Shown here: positions 23,685 through 34,745 of the stretch, piece after piece
Layout: each line of letters opens with the position of its first letter
Position numbering within the stretch: position 1 is the first letter of the stretch
Source: Nephrocerus scutellatus
Lineage: Eukaryota; Arthropoda; Insecta; Diptera; Pipunculidae
NCBI GenBank assembly: GCA_947095585.1
Contig: OX352763.1
Coordinates: forward strand, 45,062,010 to 45,126,009
Direction: 5' to 3'
DNA length: 64,000 nt
Made by a program: the position numbers and the translations under genes
The notes under the pieces: model-generated
Seen by the model: only the letters and a program-made list of their open reading frames with translations
What the model was told of the DNA's origin: nothing
Database searches by the model: none

Positions 23685-24595
23685 CATATCCATACTCATA
23701 TTATAAATGTGAAAGTAACTCTGTCTTTCTTTTACCTTTTCAATGATAAACGGATGGACCGATTTGGCTCATTTTTTTTTAAATGTTCGAGTAGTACGAA
23801 GTTAAATAAAGGAACCTAGAAAATTGGAAAAAACTGAAAACATGTAAGCTAATAAAATTTTTAATGTAAAACGTTTAAAACGAGTATTGTGGCGGTCAGT
23901 CATCAGCAGAGTAGGGCGAATCACACAGAATGCTTCAGAAATGCATGTGGCCGCAACTATCTCTGACTGGTGAAAGTGCGATCAAACCTCCACGTGGTGG
24001 CTGCTGGTAATTTTCCTCCAGTACAGGAAAAGCGAAATGATCAGGCTAGTCCCTTCAAAGTAAGGTTGGCGCGAGGCCAATAACCTCGCCCGTAAAAAAC
24101 CCTATTACGGAACCCAAAATCAGCCTCGGATACACTGATGAACGACAACGACCACGGCAACGAAAACGGCTAAACGATTTAAGAATTTTCCAAATATTAT
24201 GATGATGAAAACGAGTATTGTGCGTAGTACGTAGTTTGCTTTGATTTGAAACAAATTGCAAACTCCCGTTGAATTAATTTTTTTGTTTTGTTTTTGCGAT
24301 TTGTGGTTTTTTATTGTAATTTGTCAATGTTCATCCAGTTCTTAGCTATACGGGAAGTTAATTTAAAATCAATTACAAAATTCCACCCGCACAGACAGAC
24401 ATACACAAAAGCGAGATAACAACAACGTTTTAAAATGCCGTCATCCATGGATTAATGTATGAACACGCGACCATAACTCACAATTCGAAGATGTTATAGG
24501 CTACAATTTTGGGTCAGTTACGCGTAGGTGGGGATGGGGCTCAATGGTGTTCCGTGGTTTCGGTGGGGGAGCGGTCTGTTTGGTTGGGTCATTGG
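23685..24595 (+). mobile_element. Helitron-like non-autonomous repeat fragment
   Basis: ATATTATAAATGTGAAAGT followed by AACTCTGTCTTTC and CGGATGGACCGATTTGG is the wording seen at one end of many insect Helitron-derived elements. Downstream, near 24350-24400, AATCAATTACAAAATTCCA precedes ACAGACAGACATACACA. The G/T-rich block at 24520-24600 matches other copies in this window. There is no Rep/helicase coding. Confidence 0.4.
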
Positions 24596-24608
24596 GGTGT
24601 GAGGGACA

Positions 24609-25311
24609 TCTTTGTAGAATTGGGGACGAGCCCCGCGGTTACCCACCTTGCGGCATGAAGCATACTCATTGTACTATCTTCTTATCTAGCGTTGCTCCCT
24701 TGCAGGAGTAAACCTTACAGCCCCACGATACATCCACAGAACGAAACTGGGTCCGCACCATAGTTGTCCCAGTCCAGGCAGTCCTCCGAAGAGTTCCACC
24801 TGGTCTCTCAGACTCGGTTTCCCCGAAGGTCAACCTTATCCGTTGGGCAAGATAACTCCCGTGGTACCAATTCGACCTTGGATATGGTCTGACACAATGG
24901 CTTCGGAAATTTCAGATATGAGTGCCTGGGCATTTGCAAGGCAAAACCCTGGCAGCAAGATATCCCGAGTTTTCCAAACGCGACCTTGATCAGATCTGGC
25001 ATCAAGGATCACCCATTCGTTCAGGTATGAGTGCCTGGGCATTTGCAAGGCAAAACCCTGGCAGCACATCCTTTCGGAACTTCGAACCCTATCATTTGCC
25101 ACTAGCAAGCCATTCTAGGCCGAACTCACAGATGTTAGACTTGACCACTTAAACACGAAGAGGTTGTCCAAATGTTAGCATCTCTAAGTACCAGTGGCCC
25201 TTTCTAGGTCCACACGAAGAGCATGCTCTAAGTACTTGCGGCCTTTTATTTATCTTCCCTGGAAAAGCCCCGCACCATATACCAGATAAGAATGAAGATG
25301 CAACTGGTGAA
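24609..25311. mobile_element. 703-bp insertion flanked by a 13-bp target duplication
   Basis: The 13-mer GGTGTGAGGGACA occurs at 24596-24608 and again at 25312-25324, and the G/T-rich repeat continues on both sides. This fits a retrotransposed insert (long, variable target duplications). The insert is GC-richer than its surroundings and contains a 41-bp direct repeat (about 24917-24957 and 25023-25063, core GAGTGCCTGGGCATTTGC). Short open frames exist, but none resembles a known protein. Its identity is unknown. Confidence 0.65.
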
Positions 25312-25399
25312 GGTGTGAGGGACAGCCAAACAACGCCTGTTATTTTAGCTTTTGGTGGGTCTAAACGGTGTCTTGGGCGTGGGGGTCAGCAGGTCGCTG

Positions 25400-26230
25400 G
25401 TAACGCTGCAGTTAACAACTAGCGTAATATATATTATCTATGCTTGTGTGAAAAAATGACGCAGACTGGGGCTCTTAAAAAGGTCCCAAGAGGGGTCCCT
25501 TTGGAGTCCTTTGTGGGTCTTGATGGGTGTCTTGAGAGCGTTATTTGGTGGCTCCTAATGCTGTTATTTAGAGAGTCTTAAGGGGATCTTAAAAGGGTCT
25601 TGAGGTGAGTCTTGAGGAGGTCTTGATGGCCTTTGAGAGGGATCCTGAGGGGGTTTTGAGAGTTTGTTGTATTGAGGAGGGCCTGGAGTGGGGTCTATTC
25701 AAGGGAGTTCTAAAAAATGGTTCCTGAGGAGGGGTCTTAAAGAGGCTAGAGTAGTCTTGTGGGGTCTTTTGGGGTATTTTTGAGATATTTTACGGTTTTT
25801 CTTGGTTCTTTTGGTGGGCTTTATAATCCCATGCCATTTTCCTATAATTAAAGTTACATATATTTTATTAAAAACTATAAAATAAAACAATACAAAATAA
25901 CATTTACGGCTAAAAAAGTTGCACTTCTTTTGTGAGCTTATGTGGGTGAGGCTCATTTGTTTTTTGTTTTTGAGAAGAAGCTAGGCCTTGGGCCTCAACG
26001 GTCTGTCGCGAATATTATTATTATTATATTTAGTAGTTTTAGAGGTAAAAGGTCTTGAATTGGGTCCTGAGGTGTATATTGGGGGGTCTTGTGGTGGTTT
26101 TGAGGGGGTCATGAGATAGTTTTTTCAGGGTCATGAGGTATTCTTGAACGCATTTTGAGAGGGTTTTGAGGAATTTTGGGAGGGTCATGAGTGGGGTTTT
26201 GAGAGCGTCTTGAGTGTTTCTTAAAGGGGT
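25400..26230 (+). repeat. G/T-rich degenerate GGTCTTGAG array
   Basis: Dozens of GGGTCTTGAG or GGTCTTTTG-like words with almost no C outside the TC of the motif. About 190 bp of unrelated AT-rich sequence (25830-26045) interrupts it. It is related in style to the CTTTTG arrays of the 2.63-kb units. Confidence 0.8.
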
Positions 26231-26231
26231 A

Positions 26232-26790
26232 TTGAGTGAGTCATAAGAGGTTCTTGAGGGAATTGGCGTACCTACGCATTAGTAACACCAGCGTATATAC
26301 GATCTTAAATGAACATTTAAAGGTGCGGGAGCTATGTGCACGTTGGATTCCACATTTTTTGACAGACGCACAAAAAAAGGTTCGTATCGATTGGTGCCGC
26401 AAAATACTTAAAAAATTCGTTAAAGGTACTTCCAAAAACGTATACAAGGTCGTGACAGGTGACGAGTCATAGATATTTGTGTATGAGCCGTAAAGAAAAG
26501 GGCAATCGCCTGTTTGGGTCTTAAAATTCAAAGAAAAACCAACAAGGTTTTCAACAAATTGAGAGAAAACAACCCAAAACGGCGAATCAATTTGCATCAC
26601 GATAATGCGAGCTCACACACAATACATCGAACAAGCTAGTATTTGAGCACTCAAACGATCGAGTTGATGGGTCTTCCGCCATACAGCCCCCACTTGGCAC
26701 CCAATGACTTCTTCCTGTTCCCAACAATCAAAGAAGATAAGATGTGTGTGTAATGGCAACGTAGCTTGATGTTGTATCGAAATTGCACAA
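26232..26790 (+). pseudogene. Mariner transposase relic
   Basis: The frame at 26236-26472 reads LCARWIPHFLTDAQKKVRID and then VVTGDES, the canonical mariner transposase block with the first catalytic Asp. After a shortened, frame-shifted middle, 26590-26745 reads LHHDNASSHT (second Asp) and PPYSPHLAPNDFFLF (third catalytic region, where the usual Asp of SPDLAPND is His in the first position but D is kept in NDFF). The helix-turn-helix N-terminus is missing, and perhaps 50 residues between the first two motifs are deleted. Dead. Confidence 0.9.
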
Positions 26791-26859
26791 TCACAGCAAG
26801 AATAACAAACAACCCATAAAAATGCAATTTTTCATGTAAATTCTCTAATAGGAGATGGG

Positions 26860-28050
26860 TATGTGTTAAAATTTGAAGAAAATCGGGTTAATTTTTTTTA
26901 AAAAAGTTATGGGGCCCCACGAACCCGGGCCCGGGGTCTCTAAATTTTTTACAAACAATGTTGTCTATCGGAGATACACATGTGTATAAAATTTGAAGAA
27001 AATCGGGTTAATTTCTTTTAAAAAAGTTATGGGGCCCCACGAACCCGGGCCCGGGGTCTCTAAATTTTTTACAAACAATGTTGTCTATCGGAGATACACA
27101 TGTGTATAAAACTTGAAGAAAATCGGGTTAATTTTTTTTAAAAAAGTTATGGGGCCCCACGAACCCGGGCCCGGGGTCTCCATAATTTTTACAAAAAATG
27201 TTGTCTATCGGAGATACACATGTGTATTAAATTTGAAGAAAATCGGGTTAATTTTTTTTAAAAAAGTTATGGGGCCCCACGAACCCGGGCCCGGGGTCTC
27301 CAAATTTTTAAAAAAGTGTTGTGTATCGGAGATACACATGTGTATTAAGTTTGAAGGAAATCGGGTTAATTTTTTTAAAAAAAGTTATGGGGCCCCACGA
27401 ACCCGGGCCCGGGGTCTCTAAATTTTTTACAAACAATGTTGTCTATCGGAGATACACATGTGTATAAAATTTGAAGAAAATCGGGCTAATTTTTTTTAAA
27501 AAAGTTATGGGGCCCCACGAACCCGGGCCCGGGGTCTCCATAATTTTTACAAAAAATGTTGTCTATCGGAGATACACATGTGTATTAAATTTGAAGAAAA
27601 TCGGGTTAATTTTTTTTAAAAAAGTTATGGGGCCCCACGATCCCGGGCCCGGGGTCTCCAAATTTTTACAAAAAATTTTGTCTATCGGAGATACACATGT
27701 GTAAAAAATTTGAAGAAAATCGGGTTAATTTTTTTTAAAATGTTGTCTATCGGAGATACACATGTGTAAAAAATTTGAAGAAAATCGGGTTAATTTTTTT
27801 TAAAAAAAAGTTATGGGGCCCCACGAACCCGGGCCCGGGGTCTCCAAAATTTTTACAAAAATTGTTGTATATCAGAGATATACATGTGTATAAAATTTGA
27901 AGAAAATCGAGTAAAATTTTGTAAACTATTTGTATGGGAGCCCCCCGACCCCGAGGTAAAAGGGGCCTCAAATTTTAATAGAAAGTATTGTCACCGGAAA
28001 TACACACATGTGCAATTTCAATAAAATCGGGCTATGGGAAGTGGGTTAAA
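26860..28050. repeat. 120-bp tandem satellite
   Basis: About nine units with a period of 119-120 bp. Each has GGAGATACACATGTGTAT, TTGAAGAAAATCGGG, a T/A run, then a GC core (GGGGCCCCACG, CCCGGGCCCGGGG). A partial unit at about 27740-27790 and diverged edge units mark the ends. Open frames of 70-100 codons repeat with the unit and are not genes. Monomer-like copies are in the host intron at 14270-14805 and 15395-15620. Confidence 0.95.
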
Positions 28051-28410
28051 AATTGATCGCAAGATTCCATGACACACAAATCCACAAATCCACAAACAAA
28101 CAAACCCACAAACCCACGGGCAAGTGAAGTTAATATAGAGAATTTAAAAATAAAAGTTAATAATTGCACAATAAATGTTGTGGCAACGTAGCACGTTAGG
28201 ATATGTAAATTAAAAAGTGCAATCTCGCAACATAAGCAATTTTATTTGTAATCTCAAAGTGAAAAACACAATTCTTAACAATTTAAATTATATATTTGGA
28301 ATCGTTATATAAATTATATTTTATTAAATTAAAGTATATTATACAAATAGCCAACCGCTTCTACTATGAAAAAACGAAGTACTCGAAAAGGAAAAATTAC
28401 CAATAATAAG
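28051..28410. repeat. Satellite right boundary and AT-rich flank
   Basis: Begins with the family end TTAAAAATTGATCGCAAGATT and a short ACAAAYCCACAAA repeat, then GTGAAGTTAATATAGAG, as at 15395-15480 inverted. The remainder is AT-rich and featureless. Confidence 0.55.
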
Positions 28411-29114
28411 GTGACAAACTATACTCATTTACTGAGTTTTGTACTCTTTTTTCGCAAACCGTACTCTTTTCAAATCCTGTACTCTGAAAGTACTCATTTG
28501 TATAATTTTATACTCATTTGTATTGCTAAAACATTATTTTAGATTATTTTATTTCAATTTTATTAATTAAATATTTAAAATTATTTTGACAGTGATTTGA
28601 ATTTCACGCGCACATATGGCTGCCGTTTCCGGCATAATTGTGAGGCCGTATATTATGTACCTGGAGAGATTTATAGATACTACAGACATCTTTTTCTAAC
28701 AACGTCAAAATTACATTTGTGAAAAGAGATGGATATATCTAGCTCTCCAATATTTGTGTACGTAATCCCCAGGCTGATCTTTGGTGTGCAGTATGTACGG
28801 CATGCTTGACAGTCTTGACGCATGCGTAGTATGTACGGCAAAGTTTTGTGGGAATTCCCTTTCTGTTTAATTAATTTGAGGTTAGAGAAAACCAACAATT
28901 TCGTACTTTTTGTTCAACTTAACAAGATTTGAGGTGTACAAAATAAAATAAAATTTTATTTTATTTATCTAGTGAAGGTGAAGTTGCATGTAAGTATTAA
29001 TATTATAGTTTCATTTTCATTTTACTTAAATAATATCAGATTATAATATTTATTTAAAATCAAAATAAAAAATATATTAATTACTAATATAATTTTTAGA
29101 TTATTAATTCAAAT

Positions 29115-30045
29115 ATGATCGATAACAAAAGAAGGAAAAATTGAAAAAAAGAGTTTCCGTTCATTGTAGTTAAAAATCGAAATGATGACTCCTTGGTTAA
29201 ATGCACAATCTGTAATAGGGAATTTTCAATTGCAATTCATGGACGTAGTGCAATAACGGCACACATTGAAACTAAAGTACATAAAACGTCTCATGACACA
29301 GCCGCGTCAACATCCAAACTGACAAAAAAATTTTAAAGGGAATACTTTTGGAACTAATGAAAAAAAATTGGCAGTTATGGAGGGTACTTTCGCTTTTCAC
29401 ACAATAATCCATAATCAAAGTTTTCGCAGCATGGACTGCACTACTAATTTGTGACGAAAAATTTTCTTGTGCGCGAACAAAATGTGAGTCTATCGTAACC
29501 AGCGTATTTAATGAATACTGCAAGGAAATGCTATCAAAAAATCTGGATTCTGTATCATATATATCTATTCTATCAGACGCATCGAATCACAATGAAATAA
29601 AACTTTATCCAATTTTAGTAAGGTATTTCGATATTAAGAACGGTATTCAAATTAAGATTTTAAATTTGGAATCAATCGAAGGGGTAACATCAGACATTTT
29701 GTCTAATCACTTATGTCGAGTTTTTTTTAAAAAAAAATCTGCCGTAGGTTGCTTTTTTGGCTGTCAAGTTGTTCGTTTATTCCAAAAAACCAATCTACGG
29801 TAGATTGGATTTTCCCTCAAACAGATCTTGATATTTTGGGAGATTTACCCCTCTTCTCATTAACTGCAACAACAACACATGCAACAAAACAATGTAAACA
29901 AAAGATTCTCGGCTTTCGTGTTCGTTTTTTCGAGAAAAAATCTACGCTCGACCGTAGATTGCTAAATAAAAAAAACTCGACATTATTATGAGTTATAACA
30001 GACAACAATTTGAATAAGAAAATTTTGGCACTCTAGGCTGATAAC
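29115..30045 (+). pseudogene. hAT transposase, N-terminal part
   Basis: After ATG at 29115 the frame reads FPFIVVKNRNDD, then VKCTICNREFSI, AITAHIETKVHK: a BED-type zinc finger with C-x2-C and H-x5-H, the DNA-binding end of hAT transposases. The catalytic region begins further on (SILSDASNHNEIKLYPILVR is the first-Asp region of hAT, typically SDASN). Several stops and frameshifts occur between 29130 and 29530. A MITE at 29714-29982 interrupts it. It continues as VITDNNLNKKILAL, has a TAG just before ADN, and stops at the element 1 insertion. Confidence 0.85.
29714..29982. mobile_element. MITE with TGTCGAG terminal inverted repeats
   Basis: Starts TGTCGAGTTTTTTTT and ends AAAAAAAACTCGACA, flanked by TTA on both sides (3-bp target duplication). 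Internal palindromes ATCTACGGTAGAT and variants near both ends form a second inverted repeat. It has no coding capacity. It is inserted in the hAT transposase and copied at 32018-32287; a diverged relative is at 18827-19010. Confidence 0.85.
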
Positions 30046-31195
30046 TGTAATGAATCAGACGATTGTTGACAAATTTTCTGTGTGTCGACTGTCAACTGGA
30101 AGGCATGGTCAAACCGGGCGCACGCGTTTAATCCAGCCATGCTCGTCGGCAACCGGGGTGGGATCTTGGTTGTCCCATGACTTCCTCCATTATCACAAAT
30201 AATTCGCGTGCTACAAAATAAAAAAAAACCAAAACTAGGAGAGACCAAACGAGATAGAAAAAGGGAGAGATAGAGAGAGAGGGAGATAGAGGGACTGAAC
30301 TGATGACCTGATACCAGGGGAGGGGCTGTGGGAGGCGTGTCCGACACCGACCCCCACCCACTTTCTTAACCCACCCTACCGTGGGCCCCGATGTCCTTGG
30401 AGCCCCCTTGTGTTTTTTTTCTAAGCCACCTTGGTACTACCTGCGCCTGGAGGACGAAAGCCAAAGAACTTTTACACACTCATTCTCCTTTACATTAACA
30501 TCATTTTATTTCCTTTATAATAATAACGCACAAGTTACTCACAAAAAAAAAGGTTTTCCTCTAATAATATCAAACATTAATTGATTGGTAATCTTAAATT
30601 TATCAATATCGAATTTTAATCGTTTTTGAAATATTTATTCTTAACAATATCGAACTTTAATAGTTTTGTAATTTTTTTTTTTATATTTAACAATTTAGAA
30701 CTTTAATCGAATTGTACTTTCATATTTAAAATCATCGAATTCTAATCGATAGGTAATTTTAAACTTAAAATTATCGAACTTTAATCGATTGGCAAATTCA
30801 AACTTAAAATTATAGAACTTTAATCGATGTGTAATTTCAACCTTAAAAATTATCGAACTTTAATCGATTGGCAAATTCAAATTTAACAATTTAGAACTTT
30901 AATCGATCTGTACTTGCAAATTTAAATTTATAGAACTTTAATCGATTTGTAATTTCAAACTTAAAATTATCGAACTTTAATCGATTGGCAAATTCACATT
31001 TAAAAATTATCGAACTTTAATCGATCTGTACTTTCAAATTTAAATTTATAGAACTTTAATCGATTTGTAATTTCAAACTTAAAATTATCGAACTTTAATC
31101 GATTGGCAAATTCACATTTAAAAATTATCGAACTTTAATCGATCTGTACTTTCAAATTTAAATTTATAGAACTTTAATCGATTTGTAATTTCAAA
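30046..31195 (-). mobile_element. Truncated element 1 LTR
   Basis: The first 1150 bp (plus-strand sense) of the element 1 LTR, starting TGTAATG directly after the TAAC target site. It is cut within the ATCGAT array by the duplication junction. Confidence 0.9.
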
Positions 31196-31418
31196 CCAAC
31201 AATTTCGTACTTTTTGTTCAACTTAACAAGATTTGAGGTGTACAAAATAAAATAAAAATTTATTTTATTTATCTAGTGAAGGTGAAGTTGCATGTAAGTA
31301 TTAATATTATAGTTTCATTTTCATTTTACTTAAATAATATCAGATTATAATATTTATTTAAAATCAAAATAAAAAATATATTAATTACTAATATAATTTT
31401 TAGATTATTAATTCAAAT

Positions 31419-32350
31419 ATGATCGATAACAAAAGAAGGAAAAATTGAAAAAAAGAGTTTCCGTTCATTGTAGTTAAAAATCGAAATGATGACTCCTTGG
31501 TTAAATGCACAATCTGTAATAGGGAATTTTCAATTGCAATTCATGGACGTAGTGCAATAACGGCACACATTGAAACTAAAGTACATAAAACGTCTCATGA
31601 CACAGCCGCGTCAACATCCAAACTGACAAAAAAATTTTAAAGGGAATACTTTTGGAACTAATGAAAAAAAATTGGCAGTTATGGAGGGTACTTTCGCTTT
31701 TCACACAATAATCCATAATCAAAGTTTTCGCAGCATGGACTGCACTACTAATTTGTGACGAAAAATTTTCTTGTGCGCGAACAAAATGTGAGTCTATCGT
31801 AACCAGCGTATTTAATGAATACTGCAAGGAAATGCTATCAAAAAATCTGGATTCTGTATCATATATATCTATTCTATCAGACGCATCGAATCACAATGAA
31901 ATAAAACTTTATCCAATTTTAGTAAGGTATTTCGATATTAAGAACGGTATTCAAATTAAGATTTTAAATTTGGAATCAATCGAAGGGGTAACATCAGACA
32001 TTTTGTCTAATCACTTATGTCGAGTTTTTTTTAAAAAAAAATCTGCCGTAGGTTGCTTTTTTGGCTGTCAAGTTGTTCGTTTATTCCAAAAAACCAATCT
32101 ACGGTAGATTGGATTTTCCCTCAAACAGATCTTGATATTTTGGGAGATTTACCCCTCTTCTCATTAACTGCAACAACAACACATGCAACAAAACAATGTA
32201 AACAAAAGATTCTCGGCTTTCGTGTTCGTTTTTTCGAGAAAAAATCTACGCTCGACCGTAGATTGCTAAATAAAAAAAAACTCGACATTATTATGAGTTA
32301 TAACAGACAACAATTTGAATAAGAAAATTTTGGCACTCTAGGCTGATAAC
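31419..32350 (+). pseudogene. hAT transposase N-terminal part, duplicated copy
   Basis: A duplicate of 29115-30045 with the same BED finger, SILSDASN block, MITE and stop codons. It ends at the same TAAC target site, where the full LTR of element 1 begins. Confidence 0.85.
32018..32287. mobile_element. MITE with TGTCGAG ends, duplicated copy
   Basis: The same MITE in copy 2 of the tandem duplication, one base longer in an A run. Confidence 0.85.
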
Positions 32351-32894
32351 TGTAATGAATCAGACGATTGTTGATAAATTTTCTGTGTGTCGACTGTCAA
32401 CTGGAAGGCATGGTCAAACCGGGCGCACGCGTTTAATCCAGCCATGCTCGTCGGCAACCGGGGTGGGATCTTGGTTGTCCCATGACTTCCTCCATTATCA
32501 CAAATAATTCGCGTGCTACAAAATAAAAAAAAACCAAAACTAGGAGAGACCAAACGAGATAGAAAAAGGGAGAGATAGAGAGAGAGGGAGATAGAGGGAC
32601 TGAACTGATGACCTGATACCAGGGGAGGGGCTGTGGGAGGCGTGTCCGACACCGACCCCCACCCACTTTCTTAACCCACCCTACCGTGGGCCCCGATGTC
32701 CTTGGAGCCCCCTTGTGTTTTTTTTCTAAGCCACCTTGGTACTACCTGCGCCTGGAGGACGAAAGCCAAAGAACTTTTACACACTCATTCTCCTTTACAT
32801 TAACATCATTTTATTTCCTTTATAATAATAACGCACAAGTTACTCACAAAAAAAAGGTTTTCCTCTAATAATATCAAACATTAATTGATTGGTA

Positions 32895-33655
32895 ATCTTA
32901 AATTTATCAATATCGAATTTTAATCGTTTTTGAAATATTTATTCTTAACAATATCGAACTTTAATAGTTTTGTAATTTTTTTTTTTATATTTAACAATTT
33001 AGAACTTTAATCGAATTGTACTTTCATATTTAAAATCATCGAATTCTAATCGATAGGTAATTTTAAACTTAAAATTATCGAACTTTAATCGATTGGCAAA
33101 TTCAAACTTAAAATTATAGAACTTTAATCGATGTGTAATTTCAACCTTAAAAATTATCGAACTTTAATCGATTGGCAAATTCAAATTTAACAATTTAGAA
33201 CTTTAATCGATCTGTACTTGCAAATTTAAATTTATAGAACTTTAATCGATTTGTAATTTCAAACTTAAAATTATCGAACTTTAATCGATTGGCAAATTCA
33301 CATTTAAAAATTATCGAACTTTAATCGATCTGTACTTTCAAATTTAAATTTATAGAACTTTAATCGATTTGTAATTTCAAACTTAAAATTATCGAACTTT
33401 AATCGATTGGCAAATTCACATTTAAAAATTATCGAACTTTAATCGATCTGTACTTTCAAATTTAAATTTATAGAACTTTAATCGATTTGTAATTTCAAAC
33501 TTAAAATTATCGAACTTTAATCGATTGGCAAATTCACATTTAAAAATTATCGAACTTTAATCGATCTGTACTTTCAAATTTAAATTTATAGAACTTTAAT
33601 CGATTTGTAATTTCAAACTTAAAATTATCGAACTTTAATCGATTTGTACTTTCAA
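32895..33655. repeat. ATCGAT minisatellite in element 1 LTR
   Basis: About twenty units of roughly 37-40 bp with the core TCGAACTTTAATCGATT and an A/T spacer. It is repeated in the other LTR at 43285-44055 and in truncated form at 30590-31195. Each core carries the palindrome ATCGAT. Confidence 0.9.
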
Positions 33656-34339
33656 GACAGTAACAAGCGAATAAGCTCTTCGAGGTGAAACTCAACAGGA
33701 TTAGAGTAATCGATATGAAAACTTAAATTTTTCTTGTTTTATTATGGAGCTAGGGGATCCGATTTGAAACTTTAAATATAATAAGTTCATCGATGTGAAA
33801 CTCAAAACGATTAGTGTAATCGGTTTGAAAATCACAACGATTAATAAATGTAATGTTGATACATAACGCGCAAGGATAGGAACAATCAAAACCATCAATT
33901 GTATTGATAAAGTCGATAGGAAATATATATATTTTCTAGCGTAATCGATATGAAACTTAAATTTTTCTTGTTTATTATGGAGCAAGGGGAAATGAAAAGG
34001 CCACTTACTTGTTCGAGCGTAGATCCGTGCTTCGTCGCCAGCGCTGTCGATGTAGGCAGAATCCAAGCTGTAGGGCAAAAACATTACATTAGTACTTGAT
34101 GGTTTTGCCTTCTCTTCCCCTCTTTCAACATGCATTTACACAATCTACCCGGCGTTAATATATCCACTCTACTAGCGTTCGGAACCCCCTATAATCCCTG
34201 GTCGTTCGGTAAATCCTTTTAGGTAACCAAACTTTAGTCAGAAAGACTTAAAAGTTTCTTTTTTTTTTTCTTGAATAAGTAAGACCCCCCCCCCCCCCCC
34301 ACAGGGACTATTCGGTATGTGGCTGAGGAATCTGCTTCT

Positions 34340-34745
34340 AAAGATGTCTAGTGCTGCTGCCGATGTTTAGTTGCTGTTAATGATGATTAGCGGCTGCAAA
34401 TGACGATGTTTATCGCTGCTGATGCTGGTGATTAGCTGCTGCCAATAATGATTAGCTGCTGCTGTTAATGATGATTAGCGGCTGCTAATGATGATTAGCG
34501 GCTGCTAATGACGATGTTTATCGCTGCTGATGCTGGTGATTAGCTGCTGCCAATGATGATTAGCGGCTGCTAATGATGATTAGCGGCTGCTAATGACGAT
34601 GTTTATCGCTGCTGATGCTGGTGATTAGCTGCTGCCAATAATGATTAGCTGCTGTTAATGATGATTAGCGGCTGCTAATGATGATTAGCGGCTGCTAATG
34701 ACGATGTATATCGCTGCTGATGCTGGTGATTAGCTGCTGCCACTG
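34340..34745. repeat. TAATGATGATTAGCGGCTGC minisatellite in element 1 LTR
   Basis: Roughly twenty units of about 21 bp with a core like TAATGATGATTAGCGGCTGC, mixed with GCTGCTGATGCTGGTGATTA variants. The other copy is at 44730-45140. Confidence 0.9.

Larger units (their letters stand above)
28892..31195. repeat. 2.3-kb tandem duplication, copy 1
   Basis: 28892-31195 is repeated at 31196-33500 with an offset of 2304-2305 bp. The repeat covers the hAT 5' region, the MITE and the first 1150 bp of an element 1 LTR. The copies differ by a few bases (for example G to A near 32374 and A-run lengths). At the junction the words TTTCAAACC and GAAAACC share AAACC-like microhomology. Copy 1 ends inside the ATCGAT array of the LTR. 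Confidence 0.95.
31196..33500. repeat. 2.3-kb tandem duplication, copy 2
   Basis: Second copy, continuing into the complete element 1 LTR. Its hAT part (31419-32350) has the same stops as copy 1, so the duplication is younger than the decay of the transposase and than the element 1 insertion. Confidence 0.95.

Noticed and set aside
24808..25152. Overlapping ORFs in the 703-bp insert, with a repeated peptide ARQNPGST
   Set aside because: The repeated peptide follows from the 41-bp DNA repeat, and both strands are open. No domain is recognisable.
27113..27704. Repeated ORFs with FFKKVMGPHEPGPGV
   Set aside because: Translation of the 120-bp satellite. The repeat unit is a multiple of three, so stops are avoided in one frame.
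26860..28050. CRISPR-like array
   Set aside because: Repeats are contiguous 120-bp satellite units without unique spacers, in eukaryotic DNA.
29528..29803. Separate small gene at 29528-29803 and its copy
   Set aside because: It is part of the hAT transposase (SDASN block) running into the MITE, with upstream coding in other frames.
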